From assembly GCF_047607445.1 (NCBI RefSeq), contig NZ_JBLKRT010000011.1, forward strand, positions 48,169-112,168: a stretch of DNA of 64,000 nucleotides. The letters run 5' to 3'. Source of the DNA: Crystallibacter sulfonylureivorans_A (GTDB taxonomy: Bacteria; Actinomycetota; Actinomycetes; Actinomycetales; Micrococcaceae). The notes beneath the pieces are model-generated. The model ran no database searches. It saw only the letters and a program-made list of their open reading frames with translations, and was not told where the DNA came from. The number at the start of each line of letters is the position of its first letter. Position 1 is the stretch's first letter. Shown one piece after another: positions 34,701-44,055 of this stretch. The translations under genes were made by a program, and so were the position numbers.

Positions 34701-37514
34701 TTGGAAATCCGGTTCAACGCCGCGTCGCGCTTCATGCGCAGCCGGTCGCTCGTGGTCACGGTTGCCGTCCTGATCGCAGCGATGGTTCTCTCGATTTTCG
34801 TCCAGGGCCGGGCACAGGCGGCGCTGACCCGGGTGGTGGACGAAAACAGCCGCGGCGTGTACGACATCCTGGTCCTGCCCGGCGGCGCCGGCGGGGATGA
34901 ACTGCGCCAGCCCGACTTCCTGTCCGGCAACGGCGGAATCGCCGCCGCAGACCTGGACCAGGTCCGCGGGATCGACGGCGTGTCCGTCGCAGCACCGATT
35001 TCGCTGGTCTCCAAGGTGGTCCAGGACATCGAGTTCCCGCAGCTGAAGGCCACGGACTACGTCGGCTATAACGCGAACATCGAGCAGTACCTGAAGTCTC
35101 AGGGTATCCAGGACGCCGTGCCGGAAGGCGAGTGGCCCGAGCCCGCTTCGGTGTTCAACGAAGAACCGACCAACTACCGGATCACCGCCAAGGCCGTCAG
35201 CAATGACGGCCTGAGCGACACCGTTCTGTTCGAAACCGCCGCCGAGGGTTCACTGGGCCAGGCGAAGCTGGAGGAACTGGACGTTCCCGGCGGCACCAGC
35301 CTGCGCACCGTGGCTCCCGAGGACGAGACCGGCATCAAGTTCCCGGACCCCGCCGGCGGCAGCATGCACGGCGATTTTGACACCACCATTGCGCTGCCGA
35401 TGCTCCCGCAGATCACCGAGACCGTGGTCGCCGTGGATCCCGCTGCCGAATCTGCGTTGCTCGGCGAGGCCGGCGACTTCCTGGCTCCGCTTAAGCAGGC
35501 GCCGGAAGCCACGGACCGCAACGCCCAGGAACTGGGCCAGTACTTCTCCTCGCAGTTCGGCATGGGCATGTTCTCCGAGGGCGGCGAAGGCGCCGCGATC
35601 GACGGGCACCCGTTCCAGTTCTGGAGCCCGTTCTTCGTCCAGTACCAGAACGCGGTGGAAGCCGGCACGCTGGACGACGAGTCGCAGGTCATCCCCATGG
35701 TGGTCCGCTCCGGCACCGACCTGGACCTGACCTACTCGGTCAAGATCGAAGAATTGGACGACGCCGGCAACACCGTCAAGGAAGTCGGCACCGTCAGCAA
35801 GGAGCTGGGGGAGGGCTACCTGCCGTTCGCGTCCAGCAAGCCGTTCCAGCTGCGCTGGCCGGGCGGCGAGGACTACAATTACCTGCTCGGTTCCGGCGGC
35901 GTCCAGATGGTCGCCGGCCTGCACCAACCGCCGGTGTGGACCACTGACTTCATGTCCAACCCGGATTACGCGCTCGGTGATGCCGCCAGCGACGGCAGCG
36001 CCGAGCAGACCGCCACGCCGCAGGGCTGGATCCAGGTCAACAAGCTGCCGGAGAAGACCCTCCAGTGGCAGCTGGAACCGGACCAGAGCCAGCGCGCACC
36101 GGTGGAGGAACAGTCCTACCGCAGCACCGTGGATTCCGGCACCGAATCCGCCACGCCGCTGCCCTTTGTGTACGGCACCTTTGACGCCGCCGCGGTGCGG
36201 GAGGCCGCCGGCGATGTCAACTACCTGCCGTTGGGCGGCTATGATCCGACGCCGGTGACCATCACCCACGATGCCGAGGGCAAAAAGATCGACGAGACGG
36301 TGATGAAGCCGGGGCTCAGCGGTGCTGGCCTGGCCGTGCAGTCCGCCGGTGCGATCACCGACTTCGCCGGGCTTGCCGCGGTCCGCGGCACCAGCGCGGA
36401 CGACGCCGTGATCGACGCCGTCCGGGTCCGGGTGGACGCCGGCGGTTCATGGGCCGACGCCGAGGACCAGATCAACACCGTCGCCGCCGCCATCGAGGAC
36501 CTTGGCCTGGAGACCCAGGTCGTTGCCGGTTCGGCCCGCGAAGACGTTTCCATCTACGTTCCCGATTACCACAAGGACGCTTCCGGCACGGTCAGCGATC
36601 TCGGCACTGTGCAGCAGTCCTGGGTCCGCCAGGGCGCAGCCGGCGAAGTCCACGGTGCCCTGAGCGCGTCCAGCGCTGCGTTGTTGGCGCTGACCGTCGG
36701 CGGTGCGGCCCTGTTGACTGCGGCCAGCGCCGTGGCCTTCACCCGTTCCCGCCGGACCGAAGCCGTGACGCTGCGGGCCATGGGCTGGAACCGGCGCCGC
36801 ATCCGATCCTGGTTCCTGAACGAGCTGCTGGTCGGTGGCGTTGCCGTGCTGGCGGTGGCGATCATTGCCAGTGCCATCAGCCGCAGCGCTGTGACCTTGT
36901 GGGTATCGCTCATCGCGCTGGTGGTCTACGGTGCTTCCTCCTTCATCTCGGCGGCCATGCTCAAGCCGCATCCGAAGAGAGATACAGAACCGTCCGGTGC
37001 TGCCGGTGTGCCGTCCGTGAAGACGCCGCTGCAGTTCGCCGCGCGGCAACTGAGCACCAACCGGTTCAACACCGTGGCGATTGCCTTGGCGGTGGCCGTG
37101 CTCGGCGCCGCGGCCGGAGCCCTGGTAGCCGTGTTGGCGGACATTCCGCGCGCCGCAGGCAGTACCGCGCTCGGGTCGCTGGCCGCCTCGCAGCTAAGCG
37201 GACTCAACATCGCACTGGCGCTGCTGGGCGTCGTGACCGCGCTGCTGTTGGCGCTGATGACCACCCGGTTTGAAGCCCAGCGGAAGCGCGAACAGTTCGC
37301 CATCCTCGGCGCCATGGGCTGGACGCCCACGCTGCTGCTGCAGGCCCGCCGCGGCGAGGCCGGCATCACCGCGGCCGTCGCCCTGCCGCTGGCGGTCATC
37401 GGCGCCGTCGTAACTGCCCTGTTTATCGCACCGCACGCTGCGGTGTGGGCCGCTGCCGCTGGCATCGTGGCCGTGCTCCTCTGGTTTGTTTTGATGACAA
37501 GGACCCGGAAATGA
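34701..37514 (+). CDS. FtsX-like ABC-transporter permease with large extracytoplasmic region
   Basis: 937 aa. TTG start (MEIRFNAASRFMRSRS) with GGAG seven bases upstream; the only nearby ATG is closed by a stop. One N-terminal helix (LVVTVAVLIAAMVLSIFVQG) is followed by ~610 residues outside the membrane. A helix cluster carries the FtsX domain (AASAVAFTRSRRTEAVTLRAMGWNR), and there is a second set with ERxQFAILGAMGWTP-type sequence near the C-terminus. MacB/LolC-like exporters or mechanotransmitters share this plan. Stop and ATPase start overlap (ATGA). Substrate unknown. Confidence 0.85.
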   Translation: MEIRFNAASRFMRSRSLVVTVAVLIAAMVLSIFVQGRAQAALTRVVDENSRGVYDILVLPGGAGGDELRQPDFLSGNGGIAAADLDQVRGIDGVSVAAPISLVSKVVQDIEFPQLKATDYVGYNANIEQYLKSQGIQDAVPEGEWPEPASVFNEEPTNYRITAKAVSNDGLSDTVLFETAAEGSLGQAKLEELDVPGGTSLRTVAPEDETGIKFPDPAGGSMHGDFDTTIALPMLPQITETVVAVDPAAESALLGEAGDFLAPLKQAPEATDRNAQELGQYFSSQFGMGMFSEGGEGAAIDGHPFQFWSPFFVQYQNAVEAGTLDDESQVIPMVVRSGTDLDLTYSVKIEELDDAGNTVKEVGTVSKELGEGYLPFASSKPFQLRWPGGEDYNYLLGSGGVQMVAGLHQPPVWTTDFMSNPDYALGDAASDGSAEQTATPQGWIQVNKLPEKTLQWQLEPDQSQRAPVEEQSYRSTVDSGTESATPLPFVYGTFDAAAVREAAGDVNYLPLGGYDPTPVTITHDAEGKKIDETVMKPGLSGAGLAVQSAGAITDFAGLAAVRGTSADDAVIDAVRVRVDAGGSWADAEDQINTVAAAIEDLGLETQVVAGSAREDVSIYVPDYHKDASGTVSDLGTVQQSWVRQGAAGEVHGALSASSAALLALTVGGAALLTAASAVAFTRSRRTEAVTLRAMGWNRRRIRSWFLNELLVGGVAVLAVAIIASAISRSAVTLWVSLIALVVYGASSFISAAMLKPHPKRDTEPSGAAGVPSVKTPLQFAARQLSTNRFNTVAIALAVAVLGAAAGALVAVLADIPRAAGSTALGSLAASQLSGLNIALALLGVVTALLLALMTTRFEAQRKREQFAILGAMGWTPTLLLQARRGEAGITAAVALPLAVIGAVVTALFIAPHAAVWAAAAGIVAVLLWFVLMTRTRK

Positions 37515-38212
37515 TTGAAGAACGCCTGACCCGCGCTGCCATCAAGGAGCGCACCGAGGACCACGCCATGCCGGTGGAGCTGCGCGGCATCACCATCCGG
37601 TACGACGGCGGGGCCGAACCTCTGGTGATCGCCGAGGACTTCGACCTCGGCCTCGAAGCCGGGACCATGCACTGTCTGGCCGGCCGCAGCGGCTCCGGCA
37701 AGACCAGCATCCTCACCGTGGCTGCCGGTCTCCAGGAGCCCACAGCCGGCGAGGTATTCTGGCAGGGCGATGCGCTCAGCACCATGGACGATGACCAGAT
37801 CTCCGACCGCCGCCGTGCGCTGATCGGCTACGTGGATCAGGGCGGGGCGCTGATCGACGGCATGAGCGCTCTGGAGAACGTGCTGCTGCCGGCCGTACCC
37901 GACGGCCAGGTTGAAGAGCGCACCGAGATGGCCAAGGACCTGCTGGACCTGGTCGGTCTGGGCCGCCGCATGCGGCACCGCCCCGGCCAGCTCTCCGGCG
38001 GCGAACGCCAGCGCGTCGCGATCGCCCGCGCCCTGATCCTGGGCACCAAGGTCCTGGTGGTGGATGAGCCCACCGCCAACCTGGACCGTGAACAGGCCAA
38101 TAAGATCATCCACATCCTGAAGGACACCACCCAGGACGGCATCGCCGTGCTCGTGGCCTCCCATGACCAGGAGCTGATCAAGGCTGCCGACAGCAGCACC
38201 AAGATGAACTAG
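37511..38212 (+). CDS. ABC-transporter ATP-binding protein (MacB/LolD type)
   Basis: 233 aa from the ATG at 37511, overlapping the permease stop by 4 nt. Walker A GRSGSGKTS, signature LSGGERQRVAIAR, Walker B KVLVVDEPTANLD and the H-loop ASHDQEL are intact. It drives the FtsX-like permease encoded just upstream. The order permease then ATPase is the reverse of the second exporter at 44056-47349. Confidence 0.93.
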   Translation: MIEERLTRAAIKERTEDHAMPVELRGITIRYDGGAEPLVIAEDFDLGLEAGTMHCLAGRSGSGKTSILTVAAGLQEPTAGEVFWQGDALSTMDDDQISDRRRALIGYVDQGGALIDGMSALENVLLPAVPDGQVEERTEMAKDLLDLVGLGRRMRHRPGQLSGGERQRVAIARALILGTKVLVVDEPTANLDREQANKIIHILKDTTQDGIAVLVASHDQELIKAADSSTKMN

Positions 38213-38217
38213 CAAAG

Positions 38218-38238
38218 GCCCGGCCCCCGGGGCCGGGC
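38218..38238 (+). terminator. Terminator of the ABC exporter operon
   Basis: GCCCGGCCCC and complement with a minimal loop, 5 bp after the ATPase stop. GC-only hairpin, no U-tract. Confidence 0.65.
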
Positions 38239-38266
38239 GCCTAGCGTCCTGTCGCATCTCTTCGAG

Positions 38267-38326
38267 GGCGGGGAAAATCTTTGAGGGCAGGGTCCATGGA
38301 CCCTGCCCTCAAAGATTTTCCCCGCC
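38267..38326. repeat. Palindromic element, family 1, copy B (perfect 60 bp)
   Basis: Thirty-bp arm beginning GGCGGGGAAAATCTTTGAGG and running to GGTCCA, followed without spacer by its exact reverse complement. The core is TCCATGGA. It lies between convergent genes, just beyond a separate terminator. The flank CGAG on the left extends the match to copy C. Confidence 0.95.
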
Positions 38327-38382
38327 TTGGCGGCGCCCTGCACCGCCCTGGTGCAGATCGGGGCAACCGTGGCCATAGTCAG

Positions 38383-39324
38383 CTACGCCGCGGTCTGGCT
38401 CGCCCGAAACGCCTTTTCGTAGGCGTGGACCAGCCGGCGCCTCAAAGCTTCGTCGTCGCTCAGGTCCGGCCAGCGGACGCGGACGAACTTCCAGCCATAC
38501 TCCATGAGCAATGTTTCCCGTTTCCGCTCTTTGAGAAGTACCGCATCCGTGTCTAGTTCGAGGTTGTATTTGGTGTCGCCGTCGAACTCGAGAATTAACT
38601 TGAGTTCAGGCCAAGCCATGTCCGCCCGGTACCGGCCATGGGCTGTCTCAAGCTCATATTGCAGTACCGGCGGGGGAAAGCCCCATGTGAGGACTTTCAG
38701 ACGCAGCCGGGTCTCCCCGGGTGACTCACTCAATCCGCTCGCGGCAGACATCACTTGTCGCGCCTTGCTGATGTTTCGGAACCCTGTCTGGTCTTCGATA
38801 ATGTCCCAGATCTTTCCGGGTAGAGCTCCTGCCCGGAGCACGGAATCGGCAATGACGGTGGCCAATTCGAACGGCAGCAACTTTGCGCAATCAACCAAGG
38901 TACGTTCAGGGGTTGTCAAGAGGAGACCGTCCCGCCGAACCAACTGATCAGCCGGGATCGTTGTGTTGTGTCGTACTACGCCCACTGAATTGTCTCCATG
39001 CCGCGACCGCTGGACAACGTGGATCTCCGTGGGTGCGTTCCACACGTCAAAGCTCCATAGCCGAGCGGCTGAGACGTGGCTGTACACCAGCGCTGATCGT
39101 GTTGTCAGGTGATGGGCCCGCACCATCCAGGTGTCGCGCTCCCAAGATTTCTGCATGCGCCAGTATGGAGCGGAAATGTAGACCCCATGCCGTAGCCGGA
39201 AGATGTGTCGCGCCTGCAGCGCTGCGTGAATGTCGCTTTCCTCGTATCCGGCAGTACGCAGTTCCGAAAACGTTTTCAGCTGACCGGGCGGGATCTCTAG
39301 CCGTGGCGCGAGCGGTGAAGGCAT
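38383..39324 (-). CDS. AbiEi-like winged-helix plus DUF559/Vsr-type nuclease-fold protein
   Basis: 313 aa from the ATG at 39324 (MPSPLAPRLEIPPGQLKTFS); in-frame starts at 39360 and 39429 are possible and none has a clear ribosome site. The N-terminal ~45 residues look like the small DNA-binding domain of AbiEi-type antitoxins (ALQARHIFRLRHGVYIS). The C-terminal domain has ELKLILEFDGDTKY...KERKRETLLMEYGWKFVRVRW, the EFDG...K.R..L..GW pattern of Vsr-like PD-(D/E)XK proteins. Common as singletons in actinobacteria, role unknown. No AbiEii toxin partner lies beside it. Confidence 0.75.
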   Translation of the reverse strand: MPSPLAPRLEIPPGQLKTFSELRTAGYEESDIHAALQARHIFRLRHGVYISAPYWRMQKSWERDTWMVRAHHLTTRSALVYSHVSAARLWSFDVWNAPTEIHVVQRSRHGDNSVGVVRHNTTIPADQLVRRDGLLLTTPERTLVDCAKLLPFELATVIADSVLRAGALPGKIWDIIEDQTGFRNISKARQVMSAASGLSESPGETRLRLKVLTWGFPPPVLQYELETAHGRYRADMAWPELKLILEFDGDTKYNLELDTDAVLLKERKRETLLMEYGWKFVRVRWPDLSDDEALRRRLVHAYEKAFRASQTAA

Positions 39325-39667
39325 GGGAACAATCTGCCTGCACACGGAAGCGCAGTCCATAGCCTCGCCGGTGTTGTGGATAACGTCCGATGGAGAAAGC
39401 ACGACGACGGTGTTCCCTGCCTTTGACACGTGGCCGCAATGGGACGCCCATTCCCACCGCTGCTCCTACGCCGTCAACTGTGATGATCGACAAGGCAGCG
39501 CAGCAATCCGACATGCTCCGACGCCACTTCCCACGCCGCTGCGCAGGCCACGAATCCGGCACCACTCCGCACCGCCCGACGCCACTTTCGCGTTGCGGGC
39601 GCCATCCCTACATCACGCGACGTTGCGCATTTCGACAACCGCCGAACGCAGAGGGTAATTTCATAGA

Positions 39668-41227
39668 GTGACCTCATCTGAGCCCAAGACCCCGTACTAC
39701 ATCACAACGGCCATCACGTACCCAAACGGCGTGCCGCATATCGGCCATGCCTACGAGTACATTGCCACGGACGCGATGGCCCGTTTCAAGCGGTTGGACG
39801 GCTACGATGTCATGTTCCTGACCGGCACTGACGAGCACGGCATGAAGATCGCCCAGACGGCAGCCAAGGAGGGCATCACGCCCAAGGAACTCGTGGATCG
39901 GAACACCGCGGTCTACAAGTCGGCGCACCAGGTCTTGGAGATCTCCTATGACCGGTTCATCCGCACCACGGATGCGGATCATTACCAGGCTTCCCAGGCC
40001 ATCTGGAAGAAGATGGAAGAGGCCGGGGACATCTACCTGGGCAAGTACGAGGGCTGGTACTCGGTCCGCGACGAGGCCTACTACGCCGAGGATGAGACCG
40101 AGCTCCGCGAGGACGGCAAGCGCTATTCCATCCAGACGGATACCGAGCTGACCTGGACGGAGGAGGAGAGCTACTTCTTCCGGCTCTCCCAGTACCAGGA
40201 CAAGCTGCTCAAGCTTTATGAGGAGCAGCCCAACTTCGGCGCGCCCCGCAGCCGCTTCAACGAAGTCATCAGCTTCGTCAAGGGTGGCCTGGAGGACCTG
40301 TCCATCTCCCGCACCACGTTTGACTGGGGCGTCCCGGTCCCAGGCAATGACAAGCACGTCATGTACGTGTGGGTGGACGCGCTGACCAACTACCTCACCG
40401 GCGTCGGGTACCCGGACACCGAGGCCGAAGCTTTCAAGAAGTACTGGCCCGCCGATGTCCACGTGATCGGCAAAGACATCTCCCGCTTCCACGCGGTGTA
40501 CTGGCCGGCCTTCCTGATGTCCGCCGGGCTGGAACTGCCCCAGCGCGTGATGATCCACGGCTTCCTGAACAACAACGGCGTGAAAATGTCCAAGTCGCTG
40601 GGCAACGTGGTGGCCCCGGACGAGTGGGTTGCCCAGTACGGCCTGGACCAGGTCCGCTTCTTCCTGCTGCGCGAGGTCCCCTTCGGCGCCGACGGCTCGT
40701 ACAGCCATGACGCGGTGGTGGGCCGGATGAACGCGGATTTGGCGAATAACCTGGGCAACCTGGCCCAGCGTTCGCTGTCCATGGTGGCCAAGAACTGCGA
40801 GGGCAAGGTCCCGCAGCCGGCCACGTTGGCGCCCGAGGACCACGAACTGCTGGCCCGCGCCGAGCGCCTCTTGGAGAAATCGCGTGCGGCCTACGAGGTG
40901 CAGGACTTCCACGGCTCGCTGGAAGCCATCTGGACCGTGCTCGGCGACACCAACGCCTACTTCGCCGAACAGGCGCCGTGGGTGTTGCGCAAAACGGACG
41001 TGGAGCGGATGAACACCGTGCTCTACGTGACGCTGGAAGTGCTGCGGATTGTCTCCATCCTCATTCAGCCGGTCATGCCCACCTCGGCGGGCAAGCTGCT
41101 GGACGTGCTGGGACAGCACGACGGCGCCCGCGACTTCGCTGCCATCGGCTCGGCTTTGGTGCCGGGAACCCCGCTGCCGGCTCCGACGCCGATTTTCCCG
41201 AAATACGAGGAACCGGCCGCCGACTAA
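39668..41227 (+). CDS. metG: Methionyl-tRNA synthetase
   Basis: 519 aa, GTG start. Class I signatures: TYPNGVPHIGHAYEYI (HIGH, about residue 24) and NNNGVKMSKSLGNVV (KMSKS, about residue 305). FLTGTDEHGMKI, YVWVDALTNYLTG and KDISRFHAVYWPAFLMSAG are typical MetRS blocks. The short form without a C-terminal tRNA-binding domain. Charges initiator and elongator tRNA-Met. The 3' end overlaps the convergent hypothetical gene by 4 bp. Confidence 0.97.
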   Translation: MTSSEPKTPYYITTAITYPNGVPHIGHAYEYIATDAMARFKRLDGYDVMFLTGTDEHGMKIAQTAAKEGITPKELVDRNTAVYKSAHQVLEISYDRFIRTTDADHYQASQAIWKKMEEAGDIYLGKYEGWYSVRDEAYYAEDETELREDGKRYSIQTDTELTWTEEESYFFRLSQYQDKLLKLYEEQPNFGAPRSRFNEVISFVKGGLEDLSISRTTFDWGVPVPGNDKHVMYVWVDALTNYLTGVGYPDTEAEAFKKYWPADVHVIGKDISRFHAVYWPAFLMSAGLELPQRVMIHGFLNNNGVKMSKSLGNVVAPDEWVAQYGLDQVRFFLLREVPFGADGSYSHDAVVGRMNADLANNLGNLAQRSLSMVAKNCEGKVPQPATLAPEDHELLARAERLLEKSRAAYEVQDFHGSLEAIWTVLGDTNAYFAEQAPWVLRKTDVERMNTVLYVTLEVLRIVSILIQPVMPTSAGKLLDVLGQHDGARDFAAIGSALVPGTPLPAPTPIFPKYEEPAAD

Positions 41228-41748
41228 CGTTCTGGCGAAGCAAGGAAGCGCTGCGGTGCGGTGGTGTTCATCATCCGCTCCACGCGTTTTTGCTGGGCCA
41301 CCGCCTGCGCCTCCAGCTCCTGGAAACGGAGGGCATCCAGGCGGGGGTCGCTGGGTGCCAGCTCAGCCAGAATTTGCCACATGCATTGCTTCCCGCGCAG
41401 CGCGGACAGCATCGATTCGAGCTCCAGTTGGGTCCCTACGCCGCCCGAAGCACGGGTCGGATTGAGCGGGTTCACTTTGCTGATGACGGCTCCGGCCGCG
41501 GCGGCGAGCCGCTTGAGCGTGTTGCGCCGGTGGCCGAAGCTGCGGTGCAGCGCCTTCAGCTCCCTGCGCTCGGCGGACAGTTCCTCCCGCAGCTTTCGGA
41601 ACTCGGCCTCCTGCGGCGTGCCCGCCCATGCCTGGCGGACTGCGTCGAACAACTGCACACCGGCCGCTGAGCCCAGCAAGTGGTAGTCCAGATAGGACGC
41701 GATGTCCTTGTGATTCAGCGTGCGTGTCGACAGTTTGTCAGCGGCCAT
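41224..41748 (-). CDS. Helical hypothetical protein
   Basis: 174 aa, mostly charged helices (for example FRKLREELSAERRELKALH, then RRNTLKRLAAAAGAVIS and QELEAQAVAQQKRVERM). No signal peptide. N-terminal segment DIASYLDYHLLGSAAGVQLF. I do not recognise a family, although similar proteins occur in Arthrobacter-like genomes to my recollection. The stop overlaps that of metG on the other strand. Confidence 0.75.
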   Translation of the reverse strand: MAADKLSTRTLNHKDIASYLDYHLLGSAAGVQLFDAVRQAWAGTPQEAEFRKLREELSAERRELKALHRSFGHRRNTLKRLAAAAGAVISKVNPLNPTRASGGVGTQLELESMLSALRGKQCMWQILAELAPSDPRLDALRFQELEAQAVAQQKRVERMMNTTAPQRFLASPER

Positions 41749-41833
41749 GGCCTTCCTCTCTGCTGCCGGTCATCTCAAGCGGATGGATTCCGCCGTCGTC
41801 GTCATGACTGTCCTTACCCACAAGAGCGCGCGC

Positions 41834-43240
41834 TCATTCACCCAATTCCTCCGGGTGGCGGAACTTGGTTCTCCTGCCGTAGGCGCCCCGATTCCACATC
41901 CAGGTGAACAGCCACAGCACCAAACCGAGGCCGATCATCATGCCGGCAATCTGGTACTCAATCGGATCCTGCGCCCACGGACCCACCAGGAAGAGGCAGG
42001 TGAACATGCCCAGATAGGGCAGCACCGTGGGGGTCCGGAAATGCTTGCGGTCCACCGGTTTCCGGCGCAGCACCAGCACCGCCAGGTTCACAATGGTGAA
42101 GACGCCCAGCAGCAGCAGCGCGGTAGTGCCGCCGAGTGCGGTAACGCTCTCGGCGCCCATCACGTTGGTGACCACAAAGATCAGCACGAAGGCAATGAGC
42201 GTGGTGAAGATGATCGAGGCCCAGGGGGAGCGGCGGTTGGAGTGCACCTTGCCCAGGAAATGCGGCAGCACGTCCTGCCGCGCCATGCCGTAGAGCAGCC
42301 TGCTGGCCATCAGCATGTTGATCAGTGCGGTATTGGCCACCGCGAACATGGACAGGAACGGGTAGATGACGTCCACCGGCAGGCCCGGCGCTCCGATCTG
42401 CACGACCTCCAGCAGCGGTGTGGGGCTCTCCGACAACTGCCCGATCGGCACAATAGCCACCGCGGTGATGGACACCAACAGGTACACAATCACGGTGATG
42501 CCGAGGCCGGTGAGCATGACTTTGGGGAAGATCCGGGACGGGTCCTTGGTTTCTTCGGCCATGTTGACTGAATCCTCGAAGCCTACGAAGGAGAAGAAGG
42601 CCAGAGAGGTGGCGGCCGTGATGGCCAGGAAAACGCTCTTGTCGTTCGAGGTTTCGAAGACCATCACCCGGCTGAAGTCCACATTGCCCTGGCTCATCGC
42701 CCAGAATCCGATGAGGATCACGATCAGCAGGCCGGTGAACTCCACCAGGGTCAGCACCACGTTGAACTTCACCGATTCGCTGACGCCGCGGAAGTTGATC
42801 GCCGCCAGGACGGCCATGAAAATGATGGCTACCCAGGTCACCCCGGTCTGGTTCCAGTCCAGGTTGAAGCCGGCAATGAAGTTCTCGCCGAGGAATTTGG
42901 CAGCGGTGGAGGCCGAGGTGATGCCGGAACTGAGGACGGCGAAGGTCACCAAAAAGGTCAGAAAATGGATCCCGAAGGCCTTGTGTGTGTACAGCGCGGC
43001 GCCCGCAGCTTGCGGGTACTTTGTCACCAACTCCAGATAGGAGAAGGCGGTGATGGTGGCTACGACAAACGCCAGCAGCAGGGGCGCCCACGCCGCGCCG
43101 CCCACCTCACCGGCCACCTGCCCGGTGAGGGCGTAAACGCCGGTTCCCAGGATGTCGCCCACGATGAAAAGCAGCAGGAGCTTGGTGCCGATGGCCCGCT
43201 TCAGCTCCGGATGCTTCTTGGTTTCGGTGGATTCGCTCAC
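41834..43240 (-). CDS. APC-superfamily amino acid permease
   Basis: 468 aa from the GTG at 43240 with GGAGG six bases upstream; the longer frame to 43345 has no family sequence. The first helix has LLLLFIVGDILGTGVYALTGQVAGEVG, the APC unwound GxG motif. About 12 membrane helices follow (TAFSYLELVTKYPQAAGAALYTHKAFG; FFSFVGFEDSVNMAEETKDPSR in helix 6). The final ~20 residues are cytoplasmic and basic. Substrate unknown, probably an amino acid or polyamine. Confidence 0.92.
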   Translation of the reverse strand: MSESTETKKHPELKRAIGTKLLLLFIVGDILGTGVYALTGQVAGEVGGAAWAPLLLAFVVATITAFSYLELVTKYPQAAGAALYTHKAFGIHFLTFLVTFAVLSSGITSASTAAKFLGENFIAGFNLDWNQTGVTWVAIIFMAVLAAINFRGVSESVKFNVVLTLVEFTGLLIVILIGFWAMSQGNVDFSRVMVFETSNDKSVFLAITAATSLAFFSFVGFEDSVNMAEETKDPSRIFPKVMLTGLGITVIVYLLVSITAVAIVPIGQLSESPTPLLEVVQIGAPGLPVDVIYPFLSMFAVANTALINMLMASRLLYGMARQDVLPHFLGKVHSNRRSPWASIIFTTLIAFVLIFVVTNVMGAESVTALGGTTALLLLGVFTIVNLAVLVLRRKPVDRKHFRTPTVLPYLGMFTCLFLVGPWAQDPIEYQIAGMMIGLGLVLWLFTWMWNRGAYGRRTKFRHPEELGE

Positions 43241-43422
43241 GGTCGACCTCCGTCCACGCAGTACTTGCCGCTGCTCTATCCGGCCAACGTAGCACCCGCT
43301 AGAGACGATGTCTGCGGCACAGACGCGTGCGGGGGAGACACTCACCCAGATTGCTCTTCCCTAGGCCTGCGGGGGCCCAATCGGTAGAGTGTCGGCTACT
43401 TGCGACGCGGAAGGATGCTCCG

Positions 43423-43749
43423 ATGACCTACCAGACCATGTCCTTCAACAGTCTGCGTCCAGCCGCAGGCGCCGCCGTCTTCCACGGCTCCGAACACGGC
43501 GCGCACGCGTCCTTCTTCGTCAATTCCCGCGGCGCCGAGCGCCATCGCCACCCGTATGAAGAGATCTTTGTACTGCTCGACGGCGAGATCGACTTCATCA
43601 TCGACGGCGAGTCCGGCCATGCAGCCTCCGAGACCGTGATTGTCATCCCAGCACATACCTGGCACGAGTTCACGGCGACCAGCGCCGACGGCGTGAGGAT
43701 GGTCAACATCCATCCGGTCGCGCAAATGCAGACCGAATGGGCCAAATGA
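43423..43749 (+). CDS. Small single-domain cupin
   Basis: 108 aa from the ATG at 43423 with GGAAGGA upstream. Cupin motif 1 is degenerate: SRGAERHRHPYEEIFVLLDGEIDFIIDG (His-x-His and Glu). Motif 2 is ETVIVIPAHTWHEF with a late His. Likely binds one metal. It is divergent from the amino acid permease. Function unknown; no partner enzyme is fused. Confidence 0.85.
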   Translation: MTYQTMSFNSLRPAAGAAVFHGSEHGAHASFFVNSRGAERHRHPYEEIFVLLDGEIDFIIDGESGHAASETVIVIPAHTWHEFTATSADGVRMVNIHPVAQMQTEWAK

Positions 43750-43770
43750 CCTCGGCCTGCGCCGGGCGCC

Positions 43771-43889
43771 CGCGGTCATCGACCCTCGGACCACAGCGAA
43801 ACGTCCGCGCCCCTCACACACGGTCTTCGGCCCTCGGGCCACGGCGGGACGCCCGCGTCGCTCAGCCGCGGTCATCGGCCCTCAACCAC
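43771..43889. repeat. 48-bp tandem repeat, about 2.5 units
   Basis: Units begin at 43771, 43819 and 43867, exactly 48 bp apart (CGCGGTCATCGACCCTCGGA, CACGGTCTTCGGCCCTCGGG, CGCGGTCATCGGCCCTCAAC). They fill most of the space after the cupin gene and end at a family-2 palindrome. The 306-bp gap to 44056 has no gene that I can see. Confidence 0.85.
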
Positions 43890-43892
43890 TAT

Positions 43893-43934
43893 TCAGCAGG
43901 TGCCCTTCCCAGGCCTGAGAAGGGCACCTGCTGA
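43893..43934. repeat. Palindromic element, family 2, copy A
   Basis: 16-bp perfect arms (TCAGCAGGTGCCCTTC and complement) with a 10-bp centre CCAGGCCTGA. The outer sequence ATTCAGCAGG and CCTGCTGA recurs in the element at 51256-51299. It lies between the convergent cupin and exporter genes and could also terminate transcription. Confidence 0.85.
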
Positions 43935-44055
43935 TTCCTCGATGAGGGAGATTGCGGGTAGGGGGGAGCTACGGGGGGATGGGGACGACGACGGCGTGGC
44001 CTCGCCTGGCCTGCATCCTCATAGCCTGCCCTCCCGGACCGCACGCCTCGTCGGG

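Noticed and set aside
38383..39324. Type IV toxin-antitoxin (AbiE) locus
   Set aside because: No AbiEii nucleotidyltransferase toxin gene adjoins; the C-terminal part is a nuclease-like fold instead. Such singletons are common in actinobacteria.
39325..39667. SAM riboswitch or T-box before metG
   Set aside because: No conserved riboswitch core or terminator pair is visible in the gap.
43771..43889. Evenly spaced repeats that could suggest a CRISPR array
   Set aside because: Only 2.5 units, repeats directly abut without unique spacers, and no cas genes nearby.
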